Shown piece after piece: positions 8,426 through 18,597 of a stretch of 64,000 nt of DNA. Position 1 is the first letter of the stretch, and each line of letters starts with the position of its first letter. The stretch spans positions 682,001-746,000 of the forward strand of contig BCHU01000009.1 of NCBI GenBank assembly GCA_001599715.1, given 5' to 3'. The translations under genes were made by a program, and so were the position numbers. Under the pieces are notes generated by a model, which saw only the letters and a list, made by a program, of their open reading frames with translations, was not told the DNA's origin and did not search any database. This DNA is from Phaeotremella fagi. Lineage: Eukaryota > Basidiomycota > Tremellomycetes > Tremellales > Phaeotremellaceae.

Positions 8426-9060
8426 CTTGAACACTGTTTGGTTGGGTGGGAGAACAGAGCAAGAAAAGAATTTATGAATACCCTTATAGGCTTTGAATTA
8501 TGTCAATATTGGAACCCAATCACAGAAGGCAAAGAGAAGCCCATCATTTGACACTCTTTTCATCTGTCACATCAAATATTATCTTTTTTCCGACATTTTG
8601 AATCTCCTGATAACAACCCGACGCCACACCCCTTTGTTACCTTCACTATACTTACTACAAATGGAAAAAGGCAATTTAGTTAGAGTACGGTACGCTAACA
8701 TCAATAAAAGATTTTATCAAATTCCTCATTCCATTAATTTGATAAGAGGTATGTTCGAAAATTTATGGAGATGTTGTGTGAAAAGATGCCATCGTTTCAT
8801 TGTCCAACTTGGTAGAAGTCTCATCATAGTTGGATACTACGATGAATGACGTGCTCCATGACGCTACGCTGTGTCGTGTTTCGAAGTTTTAAGAGTCGTC
8901 TTTCCCCATGAAACGCAAGTCGATACGATGGATTGCATGACGAGTTCTATTATAAATGATATCGGAGAGAGAAATCAACCGTTGGTATATTGAATGCAGG
9001 GTATGTTAGTTCTATGATAGAGCGGAAGTACAAGCCTCAAAAGTTAAGAAAATAGCGATA
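8426..9060. other. promoter of family A gene 4 and end of the island
   Basis: The left part repeats the promoter of gene 3 (see the tandem duplication). The duplication ends near 8961. The last 100 bp are the 3' flank of the mitochondrial carrier gene. The open frame near 8493-8849 lacks family or domain signals and is not called. Confidence 0.5.
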
Positions 9061-10655
9061 TTAGTCTACATTAAGATTGATTAGCGCTATTTCGAATGAA
9101 TGAACACCGACATGACTCACGGGTACAGCTCTGTCCAGAAAGAAATGAGATAATCAATCAGCTTGGACCAATCATGACAATGTCGATACTCACCTTATCA
9201 AAGTAGGTCCCAGACCAGCGAACATGACTTTCCAACCTTCTTTCCGTATAGCGTCCAAAGCCACGGTCCCAAAAGACGAATTCACAGAAGAAACCTTAAC
9301 CCCATCAACAAGCCAGGGAACAGTCTGCATTCTAGTTTTGATAACGTCAAAAGGGAAAGTTGCCTATATCCCATATCAGTCCCTTCTCTGACCATTATTT
9401 TCAAAATACTCACGAGCCAACCAACTATCCCCGCTGACGCTCCTGCAATCATCAATTCACCCCAATTAAGTCCACTCGATAGTTCAGCTTCAACTTCTTC
9501 GATCAGTGATCCATGATGATGACCGGTCTTTTCTTGGGGTGGTTTCATCCATTTGAAAAACCGACAGACTGCTTCGTATCTTCGTTACAATTAGCTTTGG
9601 GGATCATTTTGAATCTAGGTGACATACGTGCAGAAGTAGGGCCCATACGCTAAATCTCTCGCTGCTGTTGCTGGGAGTCCTCTGTACAGAGCACGTAATC
9701 CATTTTGACGTAATATATCGCGAAAAACGGATACGGTCGAGAGATTTAGATGAGGTGGAGCTGATTGTTGTCGTATCTAGACTAATCAGACATCTATCCA
9801 TCATGTTTCAAATACCTTGATAAGTTCAGTAGGACATGTTAAAGTTCTAAACGGTTGTTTTGGTCAGATACTATAACGACGAATTATAAGTTCCGTACAG
9901 GAGACTTACGCAGCTATTACCCCACTCCCTGCTCCTGCTAAACAGATCTGTGCCAAACTGGGTTCAGGACCTGTATCATCGAGAGGTAATTGTAATTTCA
10001 TGAAGAAGGAGTATGAAGTGAACACCACCCCGTTGATCTAATTTCTGTTAGGCGATGTCTCGGTTGTAAGCAGTGGAGACATACAAATGCTATCCCAGCC
10101 TAGCAGCGACTTCAGTCCAAATCCTTAGAAAGTATGGTTCAACATACCATTGGTGACATCACACCTTTAAACAACCCTTGGACCTAAAAGCCAGAATCAG
10201 TTTGAAATGCTGTGTAGATCAAGATTGGAGCACACCTTCTCTTCTTTCACTATTGCACCTGAAGACATTGATCAACGACAACCCCATTTGCTATTGAAGG
10301 GACATACCTAAAGCTTTCCATGTTGACGAGTATCGTCCGGCGAACTGGGGAGTCTGATATCTAACTTTGATAACATCGAACGGTTGACCAACTAACAATC
10401 CAGCAGCACCTATTCAAATAGACTTGAACATCTGCACAAAACTCTATGCAGGAGTGACATACCTGCAATAACACCTGAAACGAAATCTACCGAAGGTGAA
10501 GGTGTGGGTTTGCCTATTGAAACATCAACAAACATCCAAAAATTCAGCATTCATTATGAGACCAAAATGACCAAAAACGTCTATGATGCTTGTATTGAAA
10601 GAAGAAGGTTCGGCTTACGAGTCGAGCTGGTAGATGATTCACCGTTTTTCTCCAT
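9061..10655 (-). CDS. mitochondrial carrier family (SLC25) transporter
   Basis: Eleven exons can be read from the ATG at 10655 to the TAA at 9061, giving about 320 aa, the usual size. All three carrier repeats show the Px[DE]xx[KR] signature: QPFDVIKVRYQT, CPTELIKIRQQ and FPFDVIKTRMQT. Each is followed by the [FY]xG motif of the family (LFKGVMSPM, LYRGLPATA, MFAGLGPTL). The last helix reads RAVPVSHVGVHSFE, which keeps the R-A-V-P start and F-E of many carriers. Known function of the family is exchange of metabolites across the inner mitochondrial membrane. The PTELIK form in repeat two resembles carnitine/acylcarnitine and basic amino-acid carriers, but the substrate is not settled. Several exons are very short (about 23, 36 and 31 nt). 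It is divergent from VPS28. Confidence 0.85.
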
Positions 10656-10992
10656 CTCCTTTCCTTTGGTCGTGTGCTTGATGGCAAAGATTGATTTGCC
10701 AATTTACCTTTGGAGAGGATGTTTGCATTCGTAAATGTTTCGTTAACCTTGACTTCAAGTGTTTGGAACTCCAAGCAGTGGTGATAGGATAGCAGTGTCT
10801 CTTGAAAGTGTATTGATTACGAGCACACTGGAAATGTAGATGTTGTTGATTCAAGTTACTTTCTACGGTGCTTTCGGAGTGAGATTCGGAATAAGCGCCA
10901 TCGTCATAAGGAACTCTGACTTGAACCTATCTTCATATTATTATTCTTCCTCTTCATTGAGTATATCACAACCATCAATCCCTTCAATCAAA
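10656..10992. other. divergent promoter region, carrier/VPS28
   Basis: These 337 bp separate two divergent starts. The right end has a pyrimidine-rich leader (TTCTTCCTCTTC) before the VPS28 ATG. I see no clear TATA box. Confidence 0.5.
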
Positions 10993-11905
10993 ATGATGAA
11001 TCTAGACGAAGAAGCGAGACTTTACACTACCAATGTTGAACGTGAAAAGACTGAAAATCTAGCAACGTTGTATTCGATCATTGTCAGTCTTGAATATCTA
11101 GAACGAGCTTATGTGAGAGACAGTGTCAATGGTAAAGAGTGAGTTGTATTCCATTTTACGATAGAAATAAACATTTGTCGTTGGCATGGATTAACTAACT
11201 GTAATAGGTATGCACCTGCGTGTATCAAGCTCCTAGCTCAATATAAAAGTTTGATGAAACTCGTTGGAGATGATATAGGAGGTGTAGAAACTTTTATGAA
11301 GAGATTCAAGGTATGTTCAATTGTCGTCTTTATTCATCAATCGTACACGATACCAATCAGTCCCTAAGATGGATCATCCAGCTGCATTACATAGATTATC
11401 TGTGGGCGTACCAGCAACAGTCGAACATTCATCAGAAGCTACTGAAGGTGGTTCAGAAACTGGTAAATGGGTAGCGGAAACCACCCAAGTGAGTCAACTA
11501 TTTATATTCACAGAGATTCTGTTCTGACAGTATTGATAGTCATTCATCACATTCATGGATGCACTGAAATTGAATCTACGAGCTAAAGATCAATTACATC
11601 CTTTCTTGACTGAATTGATGTCTGGATATTCGAGATTCAAGGGAAGTGGGGAATGGGAAGGTAGAGGGAGGATTTTACATTGGTAAGTATGAACAATTTC
11701 ATACCCGAGAAACTATTATTGATATCAACAGGTTGATAACCTTGAACGCTATGAAGGCTAGTGATGAGATTACCGAGGAGCAATCACGACAGGTAAGTAT
11801 CTTTCCATCAACCAGAACCCCGATACTGATTCCCATCAGATGCTGTTCGACATCGAAAACGCATACAACGAATTCTTCCGTTCTTTAAGTGGGAAACCAG
11901 CATAA
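10993..11905 (+). CDS. VPS28: ESCRT-I subunit VPS28
   Basis: The exons are 10993-11138, 11208-11310, 11369-11488, 11540-11682, 11732-11792 and 11840-11905. All introns are GT-AG, and the protein is 212 aa, normal for VPS28. The N-terminal core domain starts EEARLYTTNVEREKTENLAT, matching the family's REREKYDNLAELY pattern, and continues through YLERAYVRD, ACIKLLAQYKSLMKLVG and DHPAALHRLSVGVPATVEH. The C-terminal four-helix domain begins SFITFMDALKLNLRAKDQLHP and ends SDEITEEQSRQMLFDIENAY and NEFFRSLSG. Known role: it bridges ESCRT-I to ESCRT-II in sorting ubiquitinated cargo into multivesicular bodies, and in fungi in Rim101 pH signalling. Two Met codons are adjacent at the start; the first is used here. 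Confidence 0.95.
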
Positions 11906-14433
11906 CCTCAATGGCCAGATTCCTAACGACTTGTAACTCTACCTGTACATTCACGACCATTAATGAAGTAACGAAAGACCTCCAATAAATGCATACAGTT
12001 ATCGACGATCATGGCAAGTCCGCTAATAGGATCTCCGAGACGTCAATCGTCTCTCCCCTATTCAGCATCCCTGCTCAATCCCCAATCAATCCAATATAAC
12101 AGATCCCATATCTCCAGCTAAAGATTCCTTGATCCAATCGATATCTCTCCCAAATACAATTTTTCAATAATCGACATCAGATTTCCGACAACCAATTTCT
12201 AAATCTCGATCAATTGTCTCCATCGATGCTTCCTGATAAACATCCTATCGATATCACAAAAACAGTCAATAACCTCTCTTCCAACTCAGATCAGATCGTC
12301 TGGGTTCATCCCATTCCGTAACGTCATTCATCAAAACCAAATTTCAATCCCATCGTCTAGAAAATCATCCTCATACCGCAGTCATCCAATTGATAAACAC
12401 ACTCGATCGTTCAACTTGTTCAATTTATCACGCCAACAAACGAAAATCACCCAATCCCAGTGTGAAGTCCCGAGTGCATAACTCTAGAAAATAAATTCTC
12501 TTCGCCGGCAAACGAATGGATGATTCCGTAAGGGGGATAAAAAGTTTCCGCTGAACGACCAAGACATGTTTTGAGGAATTATTGGATTAGAGCCAACGAT
12601 GATCTCCGGATGTAGAGATGGGATGAGATTTGAGTTTGAAGAACTTCATAGTTATCGGAATGTGATACGAGATAAATCGGGTTGTCAAGGATATGTCTCG
12701 TAGTTCGATATCTTCAGAATGTAATCTCGATAGAGGCAGTGAATGAGATATAGAAAAGGGAAATTATACTGATGTCCACTTATCGGTTTGATAAGATGGA
12801 AATGGATTACCAAAGATTGTATAGAGAGTGAAGAGATGAGATGAATCATTGAAAGGATCAGGAGAAAAAGAAAGGATTACTACACGGAAGCATCACCATC
12901 CGATTGTTCACTTTGCAGAGATTCTTCAGAAACCACAAAATCTGAATGAAAGAATCCAGTGAGCAACCCACACAATTCTGAACAAGCACAACAAAATCAC
13001 CCAAAACGTTCAATCAGAGTGTCCACCAAAAAACCCCAAAATCCACATCAATATCCAAACAACGAAAACACACGAATCCCAAACAACCCAACCTCTCTGT
13101 ATGAGCAAAAAAAGATGAAACCTCCAACAAAAACCTTCTGAAGAAATCAAGACAATCAAATGACAGAACCATCAGATCTTTTTTTGATCACGACTCTCCA
13201 CCGAGATTCATGTGAGGGACAATAGCAGCGTACAATTCCTTGATTCTCCATCCAGAGGATTTCGATCTTTTGGACCAAGCTTCTTTAACACAGATGGAAG
13301 AAGTTAGGGAATCCATGGTGCGGAATTACGCTCAATTCTTTGAGGACACCGGGGTGAAAAGGGGAAGTTTTTGGGTTTTTTATTTTCCCTATCATATTCG
13401 TATATTTTTAGAGTGATAATCGGACTGATGTCAAGAGAATCGAAATTTTTTCACACTGTCAAGGTTGATAATCAATATCTCTTTTCCCTCTATATCATAG
13501 AACTTTATGAATGTGCTAAGAACATTCTGTTGTTGTTTTCCATCATTGTTGAAAATGATTTTTACGAATGATATTTGAGATATTGATATTGAAGGGAAAG
13601 GATTATTTCGATTCACGATTAGAGAAGATACGAGATATGATATAGTGATGAACTGAATCAGAAATGGATTCAGTAGAAGCTATCGAAAGCAATGAAATGT
13701 ACTTTACCTTAGGGTTAGAAGTCCAATGGACAAAATGTGCTAGCCCCCCAACGAATCTCCCAGAACTTGGTATAAAAGGTTTCTCAGAATCAAAAGATCT
13801 TTAAAAGACGGAGCCAAAAAGAAAACTCGAGATCAACAGATGAGATTCAAGGGGTAGGCATCTTTTGATGGAATTGGAAGCTAGAGGATTGGGATTTGGG
13901 AGATGAAAGGAGAACGAAGTTAGATGGGGGATTGGAGGGGTTTTTGGGAAGGCTCAGATTGGTTTTTGGGTGTTGTGCGACCTTTTCTTTGATTTGTGGG
14001 GGATGGTGATGGTGGTAGAAAAGAGGTTTCTATGGTAACTGAAACGAACGCGGTTGACTGGACTTTTCGATATTTTGGACGTGGCTGCTTTTTATCTGTG
14101 GCGTGGATCTTCGTACAAGTATCGAACTACAGTGCGAGAACACCAGTTGGTTTACAGCGCAACGACAGACCAGATTAATCGGTAAAACTTCTCCTGTCCA
14201 TTGCAGATTCGGAAAAGGGAACAAGTGAACTGAGACAGAGTTTTATCTGAAATCGTCCTTTCATTTAGCAAGAAGTAGGAAAATTCTGATCCTTTATAGC
14301 TTCACGATACTTAATCCTTTGATCTCAACGACGTAAAATATAGTATATACTGCAGACTACTCGTCCATTTTACTTATCTTCTTTCTTCACCCATTTTCAA
14401 TATCAACAATATACAGCCACTTTTCAAACTACA
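11906..14433. other. 2.5-kb gene-poor region
   Basis: This is the longest stretch without a confident gene. The left part (11906-12880) and right part (13317-14433) show no coding bias. A candidate small spliced gene on the minus strand is listed at 12880..13316. A plus-strand TATAAAA lies near 13770 but no convincing frame follows it. The last 100 bp are the pyrimidine-rich leader of the gene at 14434. A long noncoding RNA is possible but not shown. Confidence 0.5.
12880..13316 (-). CDS. candidate small spliced gene, 58 aa
   Basis: On the minus strand, an ATG at 13316 in a good context (CACCATGG) opens a frame reading MDSLTSSICVKEAWSKRSKS, then WRIKELYAAIVPHMNL. A GT at 13201/13200 can join to an AG at 12942, giving an end that reads DFVVSEESLQSEQSDGDASV before a TAG at 12880..12882. 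The join keeps the frame, and both exons have the amino-acid make-up of real protein rather than random translation. The intron would be 260 nt, long for this genome, and its donor (GTGGAG) is weak, so an extra exon may be missed. No family is recognised. Unspliced, exon one alone would give 42 aa ending at 13188. Confidence 0.35.
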
Positions 14434-14871
14434 ATGTCGTTGGTAGACATGCCGAGAAGTATCATCTCCGGAATTTGGTCTTATTTCAGTAAGAGTGAGA
14501 ACGATGAATTGATCAAACAACTCAAAGCCAAATATTCAGAAAAGGGTTTTACATTCACCAAAAACCCTCGAGAAATTTCTATCTCTTCAGTAGTATTTCC
14601 CAGAACACTCACACCAACAGGTCCCGATTCCCATACCCTCACTCCAGCTACATTCAAGAAATCAGTTATCCTCAATGTCGTTGATCACGAATACAGGGAA
14701 TTCACGCTTTTCTATGCCAAAGGTGCTTATTGGAACCAAAGGATACATCAGATTCCCGATGAGGATGTTACTGTTTTGGCTACTTCGGAGAATGAGTATA
14801 CTGAAGAAGAAGAAATGGAGATGGATGATGAGTTTGAGGATTTCATTAAAGAGTTTTATGGATTGGAATGA
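14434..14871 (+). CDS. uncharacterised 145-aa acidic-tailed protein
   Basis: This intronless frame starts at the ATG at 14434, preceded by a pyrimidine/CAA-rich leader and an AT-rich TATAGTATATAC near 14338. The N-terminus is amphipathic (RSIISGIWSYFSKSE), followed by a short helix and a beta-rich middle that includes KKSVILNVVDHEYREFTLFY. The last 30 residues are very acidic (EEEEMEMDDEFEDF). No known domain is recognised and there is no signal peptide or membrane helix. The composition and leader favour a real gene. Confidence 0.6.
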   Translation: MSLVDMPRSIISGIWSYFSKSENDELIKQLKAKYSEKGFTFTKNPREISISSVVFPRTLTPTGPDSHTLTPATFKKSVILNVVDHEYREFTLFYAKGAYWNQRIHQIPDEDVTVLATSENEYTEEEEMEMDDEFEDFIKEFYGLE

Positions 14872-15256
14872 GAGATAAGGAGTTTTGGAAAAGTCGGCGA
14901 AGGCGTTTTGAGAGTGAAGTTGGAAAGTAGTTATTGTTATATAGTAGTTAGCACAGAAGCTGAATCGGTAGAGAATGAAGGGTGTCGAGGAAAACAGACG
15001 ATACTCCTCTCCCCTTGCTTGATAGAGGGTGATGAAGGTGAGACCTTGCCACCGAAGCCAAAAAGAAAGATTAAAATCCCGAAAGTAAACATAGAATACA
15101 ATGGATCCACCAAAACCTAAGATTACTTGAATAAACTTTCTCAGCGTTGATCAAAGATCTAATTTGGTTATCCATTATATTGTTAATTAGCTTAATAGTG
15201 ACTACACAAGAATCAAGATGCCTTATTGAATATACAAACACCTTCTACCCAAGAGC
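14872..15256. other. convergent intergenic spacer
   Basis: These 385 bp hold the 3' ends of the 145-aa gene and the convergent acyltransferase. No gene or RNA signal is seen. Confidence 0.55.
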
Positions 15257-16794
15257 TCACCCCCTCCAAAGAATCTTATCTGACTTAACCAACTCCTCAA
15301 CCCTCTCCTTATCCCCTCCCTTCCCAACATTAAATATCAATTCAACATCCCCCTCAGTATTAGATTGAAAAACCCTTAAAAACCGAACAGTCGAAAAAGC
15401 CGTATGAAAATGAACCTCCGATTTCTGGAATCCAAACGAAATCCTCCATGAATATCTAAACTCAAGTTAGCATCATCACTCAATAAATAGATTTGATATG
15501 AAGAAATCACTGACCTTAGATTCGAATTTATCATAACTTCGTTCTCTGCTGGTACCAATATCTGAGCTTTTTCGTTGATAGCCGCCTGTTCCAATTGATA
15601 TGCGGCGTTTGATAACCAATCAATAGTAATTTTTGGACTTTCTTTCAGTGAATTCAATTCTTTTCTTATTTCCATAGCTATGTTTTTAGTCGTTTCTTTG
15701 GGATTTAGGTTTGTTGAGTCGTTGATTTCGAATGATCTCATTTGAGCCACGTTCGCTGAGAGGGTTGGTAGATTTCTGGGAAAGACTGGATGGTCGGGAT
15801 GTAAGGTTCGATACTGTTTGTCCAGTAAGTAGATTCTTCATTTGGGATTTGATGAGATTGTATACTTACGTTAACTGTGTATACCGTTCTATCGATTTTC
15901 GTTTCGATCCTGCTTAGGATCGAAACCCACCATCCACTAAGTAAATCCTGATCAGATAATCGCAATCCAGAATCCAAATCACAGAACCGTCTTAAAGCTT
16001 TAATATCATCTTCACTCAAAGTGATAGTCAAAGGTTCCGAAGCATTCGCTGAATCCCCATAAGCTTGTCTCATAACCTTCACATCGTGGGGTGTTAATTG
16101 ACCGATCTGATAATTAGTCAACACCTCTTTTGAAGGTGGATATGTGGGCAGGGAGATGTGAGGGAAGAAAGTTGGTGTCATTGGAGGCTGTTCTTCGTTG
16201 TAGAATGATGATAGACATTGGAGGAATGCGTTGCATGAACTAGCGTCTCCGAGGATGTGGGCCCAGTTTATTCCTAGGACTGAGATGTTTGAGGAGACTA
16301 GAGTTGTTAAGCGAAAGGATACTAGATGGGCATCGATGTTGGATTTGGTATAGCCTTCTCCGAGGGGTGGGACGTATGGAGTAAGTGCTGGTTGGATAAC
16401 GTTAAAAGTTGGGAATGCAGTTTTGGTATCTTGTTCGATCGTTTGCATAGAGAGAGGAATAGGAGAAGAGGTGAGTTTAATCTGAGTGGGTTAGTAAACA
16501 AGCCAAGCGGTCTAAGAGACATACAGAGAAATCCCATTCGTTCGTTGAATCAACAGAATCTCGAGGGGTTTGGATATATCGACCACAGATATTTGGCCAT
16601 AATCCAGAAACCTTCTCTATAGCTTTAGAAAGTTTTTGAATATTCAACACGGAAGGGAATACTAGGACGGTTGGGATAGCTCCGAATGGCCATAGTGTTA
16701 TTGGATGAAGTGGGAGTTGAGTGGTTGTCGAAGGTATTGTTGGATTTGAGATTGGGTCAGGAGTTATGTAGACTGTTTCAAGAGCTTTTGACAT
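15257..16794 (-). CDS. BAHD/transferase-family acyltransferase
   Basis: The exons are 16525-16794, 15870-16481, 15515-15813 and 15257-15455. They join in frame to a 459-aa protein, the usual BAHD length. The N-terminus reads VYITPDPISNPTIPSTTTQL, followed by the family's LWPNICGRY (compare hYPLAGR-type segments). The catalytic HXXXD motif is HILGD in INWAHILGDASSCNAFL. The second half keeps VNYRTLHP, the substrate-channel strand of the family, and a C-terminal NLRYSWRISFGFQK, a diverged DFGWG structural motif. Known chemistry is transfer of an acyl group from acyl-CoA to an alcohol or amine. The substrate is not evident; fungal relatives include trichothecene 3-O-acetyltransferase-like enzymes. 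No targeting signal is seen. No biosynthetic cluster surrounds it. Confidence 0.85.
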
Positions 16795-17162
16795 TGTCGC
16801 TTAAATAACTGTGGGATGAGTGTACGACTGAGTTATCCTATGTTCCAATCTGACCTTCCAAGTAAGCTAACCTTCTCTACAAACCCTCATCTCAGATTCA
16901 ATATATGTATGGTAGTTCAAGAATTCTTGGACTGCCGATCAACTCGTTCCATCGGAAACGACCGAGTGAACGGATCCGACTCCAAACACGTGGAGGATAG
17001 GAAAATGGTGCCACACTCGGAAAATAGGAAAAGAGTCGAAAAAACGAACAAACGCCGATAATTGATTCCGTCAAAGATGTAGTACGGTGGTGGTGTGAGC
17101 TTTGAACGATTTTCTCTCTCTCCTTCCTCTCTTTTATTCTTTCCCATCTATCATCAATCAAA
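16795..17162. other. divergent promoter region, acyltransferase/RPS11
   Basis: These 368 bp separate divergent starts. The RPS11 side has a strong CT-rich leader (TTTCTCTCTCTCCTTCC near 17110), typical of fungal ribosomal protein genes. No TATA box is obvious. Confidence 0.5.
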
Positions 17163-18217
17163 ATGGCTGAAGCTCAAACGGAGAAAGCTTTCCAAAAGCA
17201 ACATTTATTCCAAAACGCTAAGTCAAGAGGTATGTTTTATTTCATTTAGAGGGACTGGGACCACTAGGACGACGGTGTCGAGGTTCTGTTTGGTGAATTA
17301 TTGATGGATGGATGCTGACCAAATTCTTCTTTTTCAATTCAATTCTTCTCTTATTCACTCTTGGACCAACACTCTACTCGACCTATTCTTTCTCTTGGAT
17401 GATGGATAATCTGTGAATTGTTACGATCATGATTTTACTCTGGATTTATTATCTTATTGGAATAATTTCGAATAATCAATTTTTCATCCAATCCTCCATT
17501 CAACACCTTGTCATTCGTTTAAACACTCTACTCGTTACTCGTCCCCCACTCACAGGTGGCAGAAAGGTCGCTACCAAGACTAAGAGATGGTACAAAGATA
17601 TCGGTTTGGGTTTCAAGACACCAACTGGTGGGTTGAATTTTCTTTTGGGATAGGATGGATATCGTGAACGATCGTGGAGAGGGTCAGAGATTTCCTTCGA
17701 TGGTCCTCTCTTCGATCTGTTATCGCTGTCTGAAAGCTACTCTCAATTTTATGGGCACAACTGACATCTCTACAGAGGCCATAAACGGTACTTACATCGA
17801 CAAAAAATGCCCTTTCACCGGTGATGTTTCAATCCGTGGACGTATCCTTACTGGTGTCGTTCACTCAACAAAGATGACCAACACCATCATCATCAGAAGA
17901 GAATACCTCCACTTGTAGGTTGATTTTGGATTACCGGGGGGAAGGCAGTTTTAAGGACTAATTCGTTATTTTAGTATCCCCAAATACAGAAGATACGAGA
18001 AAAGACACAAGAACCTTGCTGCCCATTGTTCCCCAGCTTTCCGTGTCGAACAAGGTGACCAAGTTACTGTCGGTAAGTACAAGTTTTACTTCTTCATTCG
18101 AGCTATGCTGAAGAAAACTTTATTTTAGGTCAATGTCGTCCACTCTCAAAAACTGTCAGATTCAACGTTGTCCGTGTTGCCAAGGCCAAATCTGCAAAAG
18201 GTTTCAACAAGTTCTAA
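17163..18217 (+). CDS. RPS11: 40S ribosomal protein S11 (uS17)
   Basis: The exons are 17163-17229, 17556-17627, 17776-17914, 17975-18072 and 18129-18217, giving 154 aa. Conserved blocks include [12 protein letters not shown] at the start, [48 protein letters not shown] and [19 protein letters not shown]. The product is a small-subunit protein that contacts 18S rRNA in the body of the 40S particle. The first intron (326 nt) and the second (148 nt) are far longer than others in this window, a pattern common in ribosomal protein genes, and could carry regulatory sequence or a small nucleolar RNA. Confidence 0.97.
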
Positions 18218-18597
18218 AAGGAAAGTTATTGTTGGGCTTTTGTAGGATGGGTTTAGTGTAGGATTTCGATGCATTGGCATTATTACGATCGTTGGGATGT
18301 GCGAGGAAGCCATGTTTGGATTGAGTTGAGGTTTGATGTGGTTTCCTTTCCTCGTTGTGTTGCAGAATGCCGTAGCGTAGACTCTACTGCTGTTTGATTG
18401 TGTCAAGGGGAGACTAATTTCAACGAGCACAGCAGCGCAGCAATAAGATGAGAAAGACTTGAAACTGGAGTCTAACTTATTGTAAACGCCACTTGGAGAT
18501 CATTGCGTCACTAGTCAATACAGTGATACAGTGAACGCTCGTCTGATCATCTATCATATACATCTTATAATCACTATCTATATCATCCGTAACTCAA
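18218..18597. other. tandem intergenic spacer
   Basis: This spacer holds the 3' end of RPS11 and the promoter of the SAC phosphatase gene. No gene or RNA feature is seen. Confidence 0.5.

Larger units (their letters stand above)
6613..8961. repeat. tandem duplication, two units of about 1.1 and 1.3 kb
   Basis: Unit one (6613..7688) and unit two (7689..8961) each hold one family A gene on the minus strand with its own promoter and 3' flank. Junction sequences match at all three borders: GACGAGTTCT(G/A)(G/T)TATAAATGAT followed by TCGGAG at 7669..7694 and at 8940..8967, and TCGGAG at 6613. Promoter blocks match too: TCTTTTCATCTGTGACATCA at about 7496 and TCTTTTCATCTGTCACATCA at about 8554. This is a classic product of unequal crossing-over followed by divergence. 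Confidence 0.75.

Noticed and set aside
13700..13715. TTAGGGTTAG, resembling a telomere repeat
   Set aside because: A single short match with no array; chance or an isolated interstitial motif.
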